The translations under genes and the position numbers were made by a program. This document shows, piece by piece, positions 35,054 through 43,921 of a stretch of DNA of 64,000 bases. Below the pieces are notes generated by a model. It searched no databases, was not told the DNA's origin, and saw only the letters and a program-made list of their open reading frames with translations. This stretch comes from Verrucomicrobiia bacterium (GTDB taxonomy: Bacteria; Verrucomicrobiota; Verrucomicrobiia; Limisphaerales; UBA9464), in NCBI GenBank assembly GCA_019634635.1, contig JAHCBB010000017.1, forward strand, positions 1 through 64,000, given 5' to 3'. Within the stretch, counting starts at the first letter, position 1. The number at the start of each line of letters is the position of its first letter.

Positions 35054-36189
35054 ACTGGGTCGCGTGGCAGATGCTGACGCACGAGCGCGCCAAATACCTC
35101 GGGCTCGTGTTCGCCATCGCCTTCAGCACCTTCCTCCTGGAGAACCAGACCTCGATCTTTGCGGGCATCCTGAAGCGGACTGCGAGTCAGATCCTCGACG
35201 TGACGGATGCGGAGGTCTGGGTGATGGACCCGGTGACCGAGTACTTCGAGGAGACAAAGGCACTCCGGGACACGGCACTCCACCGGGTGCGCGGTGTGCC
35301 GGGGGTCGCCTGGGCGGTGCGGCTTTACAAGGGCATGCCGGTGGCGCGGACGCCCGGGGGACGCTTCGCGCAGACCGTCGTCCTGGGGCTTGACGACGCC
35401 ACGCTGGTCGGTGCTCCGCGCCGGATGGTGATGGGGTCGTGGGCGCGTCTGCAGGCGCCCGACTCGGTGGTCCTGGATCGCGCGGGGCACCAACTGCTCT
35501 TCCCGGGCGAACCGCTCCAGATCGGTCGCCGCCTCGAACTCAACGACCATGCGGTCACCGTGGTGGGCATCTCCGAGGCGTCGGCGCCGTTCTCCAGTTT
35601 CCCGGTGATCCACACCCGGTACAGCGTTGCCCTCCATTTTCAGGGCCCGGAACGCAACCAGATGGCCTACGTGCTCGCGCGTCCATCATCGGAATCCAGC
35701 CCCGGCGCCCTGTGCGCGGCGATTCAGGCCCAGACCGGATTGCGAGCGCGTACCACCGAGGAGTTCGCATGGGATTGCATCCGGTACTACCTCCGGAACA
35801 CGGGCATCCCGGTCAATTTCGGCATCACCATCGGGATCGCCCTCATTGTCGGCACCGTGGTGGCCGGGCAGACCTTCTACCTGTTCACCGTCGAAAACCT
35901 GCGGCAGTTCGGAACGCTCAAGGCCATCGGTGTCGGCAACGGCCGCCTCGTATTGATGGTGCTGCTGCAAGGCGGTGCGGTGGGCCTGATCGGCTTCGCG
36001 ATCGGCACCGGCATGGCCGCCGCCTTCTTCGAGGCCACCCAGCACCTCGTTGCCACCCGCGGCATCATCCTGATGCTCCCATCGGTGCTGCTCACCGGGG
36101 GCTGCATGGTGTTCGTCGTCCTGCTCGCCAGCCTGCTCAGCCTGCGCCGCGTGCTTGTTCTGGAACCCGCCAGCGTTTTCCGCGCATGA
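35050..36189 (+). CDS. ABC transporter permease, FtsX/DevC type
   Basis: 379 residues. One N-terminal membrane helix (AKYLGLVFAIAFSTFLL), a large periplasmic MacB-core-like domain (residues ~40-250), then three C-terminal helices (FGITIGIALIVGTVVAGQTF; LLQGGAVGLIGFAIGTGMAA; LLTGGCMVFVVLLASLL) with the FtsX-family TVENLRQFGTLKAIGVGN coupling segment between them. That topology fits DevC/MacB-type mechanotransmission systems, which push substrates or drive outer-membrane export rather than transport through the permease. It overlaps both neighbours by 4 bases. A dimer would pair with the ATPase and HlyD-like adaptor encoded downstream. Confidence 0.9.
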   Translation: MNWVAWQMLTHERAKYLGLVFAIAFSTFLLENQTSIFAGILKRTASQILDVTDAEVWVMDPVTEYFEETKALRDTALHRVRGVPGVAWAVRLYKGMPVARTPGGRFAQTVVLGLDDATLVGAPRRMVMGSWARLQAPDSVVLDRAGHQLLFPGEPLQIGRRLELNDHAVTVVGISEASAPFSSFPVIHTRYSVALHFQGPERNQMAYVLARPSSESSPGALCAAIQAQTGLRARTTEEFAWDCIRYYLRNTGIPVNFGITIGIALIVGTVVAGQTFYLFTVENLRQFGTLKAIGVGNGRLVLMVLLQGGAVGLIGFAIGTGMAAAFFEATQHLVATRGIILMLPSVLLTGGCMVFVVLLASLLSLRRVLVLEPASVFRA

Positions 36190-36911
36190 ACCGGATCCCT
36201 CCCGCAGTGGCCTGTCGCGGACTGCGCAAGCAGTTCGGAACCGGGGACACCCGCGTGGACGTGCTGCGGGGCGTGGACTTCGAGGCGGCCCCCGGGGAGA
36301 TGACGTTCCTGCTCGGACCGAGCGGCTGCGGCAAAACCACGCTGATCTCGGTCATCGCCGGTCTCCTCGACAGCACGGAGGGCGACGTGGAGCTTTTTGG
36401 GCACGCTGTGGAACGGCTTACCCCCGGGGAACGCGTGCGGTTCCGCCGACGACATCTCGGATTCGTCTTTCAACAATACAACCTCCTTCCGTCGCTCACC
36501 GCGTCGGAGAACGCAGCCGTCCCCCTGCTCGCGGCCGGCGTCCGGCGTCGCGAGGCGCTGCCCCGCGCCCGGGATCTTCTGACCCGGCTCGGGCTTGCAG
36601 ACCGCCTCGACACCATCCCCTCCCGGTTGTCCGGCGGCCAGCAGCAGCGGGTGGCCCTCGCCCGGGCCTTGATTCACGAGCCGCGCCTCATTGTCTGCGA
36701 CGAACCGACCGCCGCCCTGGATCACGCCACCGGTGAGTCGGTCATGGAGCAACTCGCCGGCGCCGCCCTGGCCGCCGACCGCGCGGTGATCGTGGTCACC
36801 CACGACACCCGGGTGCTGCATTTCGCCGACGCCATCGCACGGATGGATGACGGCCGGATCCTCGGCGTGGATCGCGGCATGCATCCGGAACCGAAGCGCC
36901 ACACTCACTGA
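36186..36911 (+). CDS. ABC transporter ATP-binding protein, MacB/LolD/DevA type
   Basis: 241 residues; its ATG overlaps the permease stop. Walker A GPSGCGKTT, Q-loop VFQQYNLLPSLTASENAAVP (typical of the LolD/MacB group), signature LSGGQQQRVALARAL, Walker B LIVCDEPTAALDHATG and the switch His in VVTHDTRVL. It energises the adjacent FtsX-like permease. It ends one base before the adaptor gene begins. Confidence 0.94.
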   Translation: MNRIPPAVACRGLRKQFGTGDTRVDVLRGVDFEAAPGEMTFLLGPSGCGKTTLISVIAGLLDSTEGDVELFGHAVERLTPGERVRFRRRHLGFVFQQYNLLPSLTASENAAVPLLAAGVRRREALPRARDLLTRLGLADRLDTIPSRLSGGQQQRVALARALIHEPRLIVCDEPTAALDHATGESVMEQLAGAALAADRAVIVVTHDTRVLHFADAIARMDDGRILGVDRGMHPEPKRHTH

Positions 36912-36912
36912 G

Positions 36913-37857
36913 ATGAAAACCTTCCCCTGGACGCTGCCTCTAGTCGCAGCCGCCGCGGCCGTGTTTGCCGCCGTGTCGGTGGTTCGCTCCCACCCCCGAC
37001 GTGAGGCCACCGAGCCACCCCTGGGTCCGCCACAAACCCCATTCCCGGCATCCATCGCCGCCGTCGGTCTGGTGGAACCTTCGAGCGAGCCCGTCGCGGT
37101 CGGCACCGCGCTTTCGGGAGTGGTGGTGGCCGTGCCGGTCCGCGTTGGCGATGCCGTCGGGGCCGGGGCACCCCTCTTTGAACTTGATACGCGGGCCTTG
37201 CGCGCCGAGCGCGGCGTGCGGGAAGCCGCGCTGGCCGCAGCCCGACGCCGGGTGGACACCGCGAGCAGCGTCCTGGACGACCTGAACGACCAAAGGACCC
37301 GTGCGGAGCAGTTGTCGCGGACCGCCGTGATCAGCCCCGAGGAACTGGAGCGACGCCGGTTTGCCGTGCGCACCGCGGAAGCCCGCCTGGATGAGGTCCG
37401 CGCCGAGGCGGTCGCCGCTGAAGCCGCGCTGGCGGTTGTGGACACCGAGATTGAGCGCGCCACGGTCCGTTCGCCCATCGCCGCCACCGTGCTCCAGGTC
37501 AACGTGCGCCCGGGAGAGTACGCGGCTGCCGGACCAGGCATCCGGCCACTGGCAGTCCTGGGCCAGCTGGATCCGCTTCACGTCCGGGTGGACGTGGACG
37601 AGCATGAGGGATGGCGGGTGATGCCCTCGGCCGCTGCCGAGGCCCGGCTCCGCGGCGACGCCCGGAAACGCGCAACCCTGCGGTTCGTCCGCTTCGAGCC
37701 GTTGGTCATTCCCAAACGTTCCCTCACCGGGGACGTCACGGAACGGGTGGACACCCGCGTCCTGCAGGTCATCTATGTCGTCACCGAAGTCCCGGACGCT
37801 CCACTCTTCGTCGGGCAGCAGGTGGATGTGTTCATCGCGGCCGCGCCCGGGTCGTGA
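36913..37857 (+). CDS. HlyD-type periplasmic adaptor (membrane fusion) protein
   Basis: 314 residues from the ATG at 36913, one base after the ATPase stop. An N-terminal membrane anchor (TLPLVAAAAAVFAAVSVV) is followed by a lipoyl half-motif (VGTALSGVVVAVPVRVGDAVGAGAPLFELD), a long Ala/Arg/Glu coiled-coil hairpin (residues ~95-185), the second lipoyl half (RSPIAATVLQVNVRPGEY) and a beta-barrel domain. It would bridge the inner-membrane ABC pair to an outer-membrane channel. No TolC-like channel gene lies in this operon, so a shared one is probably recruited. Confidence 0.92.
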   Translation: MKTFPWTLPLVAAAAAVFAAVSVVRSHPRREATEPPLGPPQTPFPASIAAVGLVEPSSEPVAVGTALSGVVVAVPVRVGDAVGAGAPLFELDTRALRAERGVREAALAAARRRVDTASSVLDDLNDQRTRAEQLSRTAVISPEELERRRFAVRTAEARLDEVRAEAVAAEAALAVVDTEIERATVRSPIAATVLQVNVRPGEYAAAGPGIRPLAVLGQLDPLHVRVDVDEHEGWRVMPSAAAEARLRGDARKRATLRFVRFEPLVIPKRSLTGDVTERVDTRVLQVIYVVTEVPDAPLFVGQQVDVFIAAAPGS

Positions 37858-37973
37858 TTGCCGGGCGTCAACCTCGCTGAATCGGCAATCCTTCCCGGCG
37901 GAATCCCCACCCGCGTCACATGATGGATTCAAACCGGTCCGACCGCCACGCGCATCACGCCGGAGCGGCCGGA

Positions 37974-38693
37974 TCACCGGAGGGCCTGACGGGCCAGCGG
38001 CGAGGTTCCAGCGATGGCATCGCCCAACTCGGCGGCCACGGGGGACTGCGGGCGGATCCGGAGTCCGGCTTCCCAGAGAACCAGGGCCTGTTGGCGATCG
38101 CCCCGGCGGAGGAGAGCAAGTCCGTGATACAAGAGCACGTACTGACGAAATTCTTCAGTAAAGTCGCCACGGTCCACGCGCTCCCGAAGCCACTGGAAAT
38201 CCTCCTCCACCGTCTTTCGGCGATCGAAGAAGTCCGGCAGGAACAGATTGTTGCTGCACCGGATGAACCGGGCATCGGCGTCGTTGGGATCCGCGGCCAC
38301 CGCTGCATCCATCAGGCGGTTTCCCTCCCGGACACGCCTCAATCTGGCCGGCGGCCAGAGCGGCTCCCGGGCACTGATGACCACGCAGCTGCCCTCCAAA
38401 GCCCGGCCCGGCACACTTCCCGGATCCACCCGGAGCAGCACTGCAACCGTTTCGCGAGCCCGCCGCAACATGCGCCGGCCCTCCTCATCATCGAACGCCG
38501 CGCGGTCGTGATACTCCAGTGCGGCCCGCAGCAGCGTCGCGGCGTGATCCGGTTCGACCGCCAGCCGGTTCTCCAGGGAAGGCAGGTCGGACGGCACGCC
38601 CGGCATGTCCCGGGAGGGGGCCGCCGCCCGGGCTCCTGAGAAGAACCCCATGGTGGCCATACCGGCAATCTGCAGGAACAACCGCGCCTTCAT
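37974..38693 (-). CDS. Exported TPR-like protein of unknown function
   Basis: 239 residues from the ATG at 38693; an upstream ATG at 38705 is possible. Signal peptide KARLFLQIAGMATMGFFSGARA. The mature part is helical, with spaced TPR-like units: LENRLAVEPDHAATLLRAAL, AVAADPNDADARFIRCSNNL and GLALLRRGDRQQALVLWEAG. These units usually mediate protein contacts. It is transcribed divergently from the CE15 esterase. I do not recognise a family and assign no function. Confidence 0.7.
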   Translation of the reverse strand: MKARLFLQIAGMATMGFFSGARAAAPSRDMPGVPSDLPSLENRLAVEPDHAATLLRAALEYHDRAAFDDEEGRRMLRRARETVAVLLRVDPGSVPGRALEGSCVVISAREPLWPPARLRRVREGNRLMDAAVAADPNDADARFIRCSNNLFLPDFFDRRKTVEEDFQWLRERVDRGDFTEEFRQYVLLYHGLALLRRGDRQQALVLWEAGLRIRPQSPVAAELGDAIAGTSPLARQALR

Positions 38694-38875
38694 GAGAACG
38701 ACCACAACACAAGCCCCCTCCCGGCCGCCGTCAAACGCGCACCATCCCGCGCGGCCCCCGATGCGCGCCGTCGGCCCCGGGTCCGGGCGACGGGATGCGT
38801 TTCAATTCCGGACCCTTGCCCCTCAACGGTCGCCCCAGGTTTGACGTTCCGCCAGTGCATCGCGAGCATCCTGGC

Positions 38876-40192
38876 ATGTCCAAGGCAATCCGGAGGGCAG
38901 GTCTGCTGGGCGCAGGAGCAGTCGCATTCTTGACGATGAACGCCGCCGAGGGGATCCCCATCAACGAAGACGAATCCCAGGTCCCCCCGTACACGCTGCC
39001 CAACCCGCTGGTGTTTGAGTCCGGCCGGGTGATCACCCAAAAGTCGTCCTGGCCGTGGAGGCGTCTCGAACTCCTCGAATTGTTCAGGGACCACGTCTAC
39101 GGACGCACCCCACGCGGCCTGTATCGTGGAAGCGCCAGGGTCGTGTCCATTGATCGCAACGCACTCGACGGTTTGGCAACGCGGAAGCTTGTCCGCATCC
39201 CGTTGACCCGAAGGGAACCGGGTCCGGTCCTGGATCTGCTCCTGTACCTGCCCAACGGGGTGTCCGATCCGGTGCCCGTGTTCCTGGGGTACAATTTTGA
39301 CGGCAACCATACCGTCACGGCCGATCCCGCCGTGCCCCTGCCCTCGGGCTGGGTTCCAAACCGGCCCCGTTCGGGCATCACCGACAACCGGGCCCAGGAG
39401 GTCTCCCGGGGTGCCGATGCCGCCGCGTGGCCGATCGAAAAGATTCTTCAGCGGGGTTACGGGCTGGCCACGATGTATTACGGAGACGTCGAACCGGACC
39501 ACGACACCGGGTGGCGCGAGGGCCTGCGCGGGGCCGTCGCCCGGGGTGGCGACCGTCATGAGTTCGGCCCGTCCGAATGGGGGGCGATCGCCGCATGGGC
39601 CTGGGGATTGAGCCGCGCGATGGACTATTTGCGGACGGATCCGGGAGTGGACGGCCGCCGGGTGGCCCTGATCGGCCACTCGCGCCTGGGCAAGACGGCG
39701 CTCTGGGCGGGAGCCCAGGACGAACGATTTGCACTCGTGATCTCCAATCAGTCCGGCGAGGGCGGCGCCGCCCTCGCCCGCCGGTGGTACGGCGAGACGG
39801 TCTGGCGCATCAACACCAGCTTCCCCCACTGGTTTTGCGGACGCTTCAAGGACTACAACACCAATGTGCCCGCCCTCCCGGTGGACCAGCACGAACTCAT
39901 CGCGCTGTGCGCGCCCCGTCCGGTCTATGTGGGCAGCGCCGAGGACGACCGCTGGGCCGATCCCCGGGGGGAGTTCCTCAGCCTGGTGGGTGCGGAGCCG
40001 GTGTACACGCTTTACGGGGTGCCCGGGCTTGGCGTCGCCGAGATGCCGCCCGTGAACACCTCCGTCGGCGAGACGCTGGGCTATCATGTGCGCACCGGAC
40101 AACACGCGCTGACGGCCTACGACTGGGAGTTCTATCTCGACTTCGCGGACCGCCATCTGAAGGCCCCCTCCCCTCCCAGGGCCTCCCGCTGA
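38876..40192 (+). CDS. CE15 glucuronoyl esterase-like alpha/beta hydrolase (exported)
   Basis: 438 residues from the ATG at 38876 with a signal peptide (LLGAGAVAFLTMNAAEG). CE15 markers: the nucleophile motif in IGHSRLGKTALWAGAQDERF (Ser269), the Gly-rich NQSGEGGAAL oxyanion region with its Glu, SAEDDRWADP with the acidic residue (Asp358), and the catalytic His in YHVRTGQHALTAYDW (His410). CE15 enzymes cut ester bonds between lignin alcohols and 4-O-methylglucuronic acid on xylan, in the periplasm or outside. Its plant-wall target agrees with other genes here. No adjacent xylanase is present. Confidence 0.85.
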   Translation: MSKAIRRAGLLGAGAVAFLTMNAAEGIPINEDESQVPPYTLPNPLVFESGRVITQKSSWPWRRLELLELFRDHVYGRTPRGLYRGSARVVSIDRNALDGLATRKLVRIPLTRREPGPVLDLLLYLPNGVSDPVPVFLGYNFDGNHTVTADPAVPLPSGWVPNRPRSGITDNRAQEVSRGADAAAWPIEKILQRGYGLATMYYGDVEPDHDTGWREGLRGAVARGGDRHEFGPSEWGAIAAWAWGLSRAMDYLRTDPGVDGRRVALIGHSRLGKTALWAGAQDERFALVISNQSGEGGAALARRWYGETVWRINTSFPHWFCGRFKDYNTNVPALPVDQHELIALCAPRPVYVGSAEDDRWADPRGEFLSLVGAEPVYTLYGVPGLGVAEMPPVNTSVGETLGYHVRTGQHALTAYDWEFYLDFADRHLKAPSPPRASR

Positions 40193-40285
40193 CCGGCGGA
40201 TGTCGAACGGAACGCCCGGGCGAAGCCCGTCGCGCGCTTTGACTTCAAGCCCCGGCTCGACAAACTGGGGGACGTGTCCGCTCCG

Positions 40286-43200
40286 ATGCACCGCCGATTC
40301 GCCCTCCCCGGCATCCAGGCCGCGGTCGTTGCATCCGTCGTGCTGCTGAACGCCCTGTCGGCAGCCGGTGCCGCGCCCGACCCGGCGGCCATCGAATTCT
40401 TCGAGAACCGGATCCGCCCCCTGCTGGCGGATCACTGCTACGAATGCCACAGCGCCCGCGCCACCCGGGTGAAGGGCGGGCTGCGACTCGACACCCGGGC
40501 GGGCCTCCTGAGCGGCGGCGCCTCAGGCCCGGTGGTGGCGGCAGGACGGCCGGCAGACAGCCTGCTCCTCCAGGTGTTGCGGGGCACGGCCGCAGACGTG
40601 CCGGCGATGCCGCCCAAGGATCATGCCGCGCCTCTCGGTGAGGAGGCCATCGCGGCGGTCGAGGAATGGATCCGCCTTGGAGCTCCGGATCCACGGGATG
40701 ATGCGGGCGTCGCCGTCGCGAATTCGGAGGACCATTGGGCTTTCCGAAAGCCGGTGGATCCTCCGGCACCGGCCCCCGTGGAGTTCGATCCGCCAGCCAT
40801 GCGGGCGAATGCCATTGACGACTTCATCCAGACCCGTCTTGCCGCCGCCGGCCTGTCGCCCATGCCACCCGCGGATCGCCGCACGCTGCTGCGCCGCGTC
40901 ACCTTCGATCTGACCGGGCTCCCGCCGACCCCGGACGAGACCGCTCAATTCCTCAATGACGCGTCACCCGGGGCCTACGAGCGGGTGGTGGACAGACTCT
41001 TGGCGTCGCCGCAATACGGCGAGCGGTGGGGGCGCCGCTGGCTGGATGTGGCGCGATATGCGGACTCCAAGGGGTACGTGTTCGAGCAGGAACGACGGTT
41101 CAGTCACAGCTTCACCTACCGGGACTGGGTCGTGACGTCGCTGAACAATGACCTGCCCTACGACCAGTTCCTCGTGGAGCAGATTGCCGGCGACCGCATC
41201 GCGACCCCGGAGAACCCATGGCCGATGGCCGCACAGGGGTTCCTGACCCTGGGGCGGCGTTTTCTCGACAACACCCACGACATCATTGACGACCGCATTG
41301 ATGTCGTCTTCCGCGGGACCCAGGGATTGACCGTGGCGTGTGCCCGTTGCCATGACCACAAGTACGACCCGATCCCCACGGCGGACTACTACTCCATCTA
41401 CGGCATCTTCAACTCCAGCCACGAGCCGAGGGTGAAGCCCCTTCTGGGGCCAAATCCTGATCCCCGCCAGGCCGCCGCGTACGAGGCGGAACGGAACCGT
41501 CGTGAACAGGAGCTCACCGAGTTTCGTGCCGAGCGCACCGCGGAGATCGGGCAGAAACTCCGGGAACGGGTGGGGGAATACCTCCTCGCGGCCCACGATT
41601 CCCTGGGTCTGGACTGGACGAATCTCGAGGGACTGGCACGCGTGCGGAACCTCGATCCCGGTCTGGTGGCCGCGTGGAAGGCGCAGCTGGAGGGCTGGCG
41701 GAGCGCTCCGATTCCCGCCTTCCGCCCCTGGTTCGCCTTCGCGGCACTCGGCACCAATGACTTCGCCGCGTGCGCCCGCGAAGTGGCCCTCGGGCTTGCC
41801 TCTGGAAACCCGGAGGCCCCCCAGAACTCCCGCGTTGCCGCCTCGTTTGCCGCTGAACCGCCCGAGTCCCTGCAAGCGGTTGGGGAACGCTACGGACGCC
41901 TCATCCTGGAGGCCGACGCCGCATGGACCGCCGCACAGACCGCCGCCACCGAAGCCGGACACACGCCCCCGACTGCGCTCGAAGACCCTGCCGAGGAGGA
42001 ATTGAGGTTGCTGCTGTACGGCGCCGATTCGCCAATCACCGCGGCCACCCGCGATATTGACCGCTTCTTTGACACGCCCACCGGCCAGAAACTGCGCGGC
42101 CTGCAACGCAAGATTGACGAGCTCGATGCGACGCATCCCGGCGCCCCGTTGCGGGCGATGGCGCTGCTGGACAAGGACAAAACCGCTGAACCCGTGATCT
42201 TCAAGCGGGGCAACCCCGGCAACCAGGGACCGGTGGTTCCGCGGCGCTTTCTGCAGCTTGCTTCCGAGGGGGAACGTCCGGCGTTCACCGACGGCAGCGG
42301 ACGCCTGGAACTGGCGCGCGCGATCGCCAGCCGGGACAATCCGTTGACGGCGCGGGTGATGGTCAACCGGGTCTGGCAGGGACACTTCGGCACGGCATTG
42401 GTTGGCACCCCGAGCGACTTTGGAGTGCGCTGCGATCCCCCGTCTCATCCCGACCTGCTCGATCACCTCGCCGTGTGGTTCATGGACCACGGATGGTCGC
42501 TCAAACAACTCCACCGGTATCTCCTGTTGTCGGCCACGTACCGGCAGGCCAGCGACCCCGGATCCGAACCCGCCCAACACGCGACGTTCTTGCGGAACGA
42601 ATCCGCGGATCCGGCCAACACCCTCTACTGGCGCATGAACCGGAAACGAAGTGATTTCGAATCCCTGCGCGACAGCCTGCTGGCGGTCAGCGGCCGGCTC
42701 GACACCCGGATCGGCGGCCAACCGGTGCCCATGTATGAGGGGCCCGGATCAGACCGCCGTACCCTCTATGGCTTCATTGATCGGCAGAACCTTCCCGGGG
42801 TGCTGCGCGCATTTGACTTCGCCATTCCCGACAGCACGTCGCCGATGCGGTTCCAGACCACAACGCCCCAGCAGGCGCTTTTCCTGCTCAACAGCCCATT
42901 CATCGCCGACCGCGCCCGCGAGTTCGCCCGCCGTCCCGGGGTGGACGCCGCCCCTGCCGGGGAGCGCATCGAGCAGATGTACTCCCTGGCCTTGCAGCGA
43001 CCGCCGTCTCCCGAGGAGAAGGCGCTGGCGCTGGCCTTTGTTCAGGCGGAGGCGGATGCCCCACCGGAGCCGGATCCCGCCGATGCCTGGAGCTACGGCA
43101 CGGGCGCATGGAATGCGGCAGCGGGACGCGTCGAGCGATGGCGTCCGCTCCCGACATTTTTCAAGGACCAATGGCAGTGGGACAATCGCCTGCCCTCGAA

Positions 43201-43678
43201 AGACGGCTTGTGGACCCTGCTGAATCGCGACGGCGGACATCCCGGCCCTTCGTCCGGGCACGCCGCCATCCGGCGTTGGACCGCACCCTTCACCGGCCGT
43301 CTGCGCATTGAGAGCGCCCTCAAACATTCCGCTGAAGCCGGCGACGGAATCCGCGGCTGGGTCGTTTCCAGCAGGACGGGCGTGCTGGGCCATTGGACCG
43401 TGCACCACGGCAGGGCGTCCAGCCGTCTGGACCATCTCGAGGTGACCGCAGGGGACACATTGGATTTCGTGGTCGAACCGGGTGCGGGAGAAGATTCGGA
43501 CAGCTTTGAGTGGACGGTCGAATTGAGCCGGCTCGATCCCGCACCCGCGGGGGCTGCACTGACCTGGAACAGCCGTCGAGATTTTTCCGGACCGAGGGCC
43601 TCAAATCCTCCGCTCGACTCCTGGCAGGCCTTTGCCCAGGTGCTGCTGGGCTCCAACGAATTCGTATTCATTGACTGA
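40286..43678 (+). CDS. PSCyt1/DUF1549/DUF1553 cytochrome c protein
   Basis: 1130 residues from the ATG at 40286; a GTG at 40274 is also in frame. Signal peptide, then a planctomycete-type cytochrome c domain with haem site CYECHS (Cys about residue 51), distal DVPAMPPKDH and EWIRLGAPDP. The DUF1549 region follows (FDLTGLPPTPDE; GERWGRRWLDVARYADSKG), then DUF1553 (NPLTARVMVNRVWQGHFG; RYLLLSATYRQAS; TTPQQALFLLNSPF). A ~230-residue C-terminal extension (ERWRPLPTFFKDQWQWDN, then beta strands) is unusual. The common DUF1501 partner gene is not next to it. Role unknown; such proteins are linked to polysaccharide breakdown in this phylum. Confidence 0.9.
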   Translation: MHRRFALPGIQAAVVASVVLLNALSAAGAAPDPAAIEFFENRIRPLLADHCYECHSARATRVKGGLRLDTRAGLLSGGASGPVVAAGRPADSLLLQVLRGTAADVPAMPPKDHAAPLGEEAIAAVEEWIRLGAPDPRDDAGVAVANSEDHWAFRKPVDPPAPAPVEFDPPAMRANAIDDFIQTRLAAAGLSPMPPADRRTLLRRVTFDLTGLPPTPDETAQFLNDASPGAYERVVDRLLASPQYGERWGRRWLDVARYADSKGYVFEQERRFSHSFTYRDWVVTSLNNDLPYDQFLVEQIAGDRIATPENPWPMAAQGFLTLGRRFLDNTHDIIDDRIDVVFRGTQGLTVACARCHDHKYDPIPTADYYSIYGIFNSSHEPRVKPLLGPNPDPRQAAAYEAERNRREQELTEFRAERTAEIGQKLRERVGEYLLAAHDSLGLDWTNLEGLARVRNLDPGLVAAWKAQLEGWRSAPIPAFRPWFAFAALGTNDFAACAREVALGLASGNPEAPQNSRVAASFAAEPPESLQAVGERYGRLILEADAAWTAAQTAATEAGHTPPTALEDPAEEELRLLLYGADSPITAATRDIDRFFDTPTGQKLRGLQRKIDELDATHPGAPLRAMALLDKDKTAEPVIFKRGNPGNQGPVVPRRFLQLASEGERPAFTDGSGRLELARAIASRDNPLTARVMVNRVWQGHFGTALVGTPSDFGVRCDPPSHPDLLDHLAVWFMDHGWSLKQLHRYLLLSATYRQASDPGSEPAQHATFLRNESADPANTLYWRMNRKRSDFESLRDSLLAVSGRLDTRIGGQPVPMYEGPGSDRRTLYGFIDRQNLPGVLRAFDFAIPDSTSPMRFQTTTPQQALFLLNSPFIADRAREFARRPGVDAAPAGERIEQMYSLALQRPPSPEEKALALAFVQAEADAPPEPDPADAWSYGTGAWNAAAGRVERWRPLPTFFKDQWQWDNRLPSKDGLWTLLNRDGGHPGPSSGHAAIRRWTAPFTGRLRIESALKHSAEAGDGIRGWVVSSRTGVLGHWTVHHGRASSRLDHLEVTAGDTLDFVVEPGAGEDSDSFEWTVELSRLDPAPAGAALTWNSRRDFSGPRASNPPLDSWQAFAQVLLGSNEFVFID

Positions 43679-43754
43679 GCCGCGCCCCGGCGAAGCACTC
43701 CCGATGCGGCGAAGGTCCCGCTGAACCGCGTGCGGTGTCCCCCAGCCCCGACAC

Positions 43755-43808
43755 CCCCGCCTTGGCGGGGCAGTAAAATTCTCCGCCGAGGCGTACACTC
43801 GCGGAGTC
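43755..43808. other. Tandem stem-loops between the PSCyt1 and Gfo/Idh/MocA genes
   Basis: CCCCGCC (43755-43761) pairs perfectly with GGCGGGG (43764-43770). A second, imperfect hairpin CTCCGCCGAG/CTCGCGGAG lies at about 43781-43808. They sit about 80 bases after the PSCyt1 stop and could end transcription or mark a small palindromic repeat. No U-tract is present. Confidence 0.35.
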
Positions 43809-43921
43809 TCCCCAATGTCGGACCCGGGTTGCGCTTACGGCGAAACCACCCCCCCGACCACCTGCAGGCTTCATTCGAGATCTGGGTTTTCTCCAGGCCT
43901 TCCCGGCCGCACCCTCCCCCC

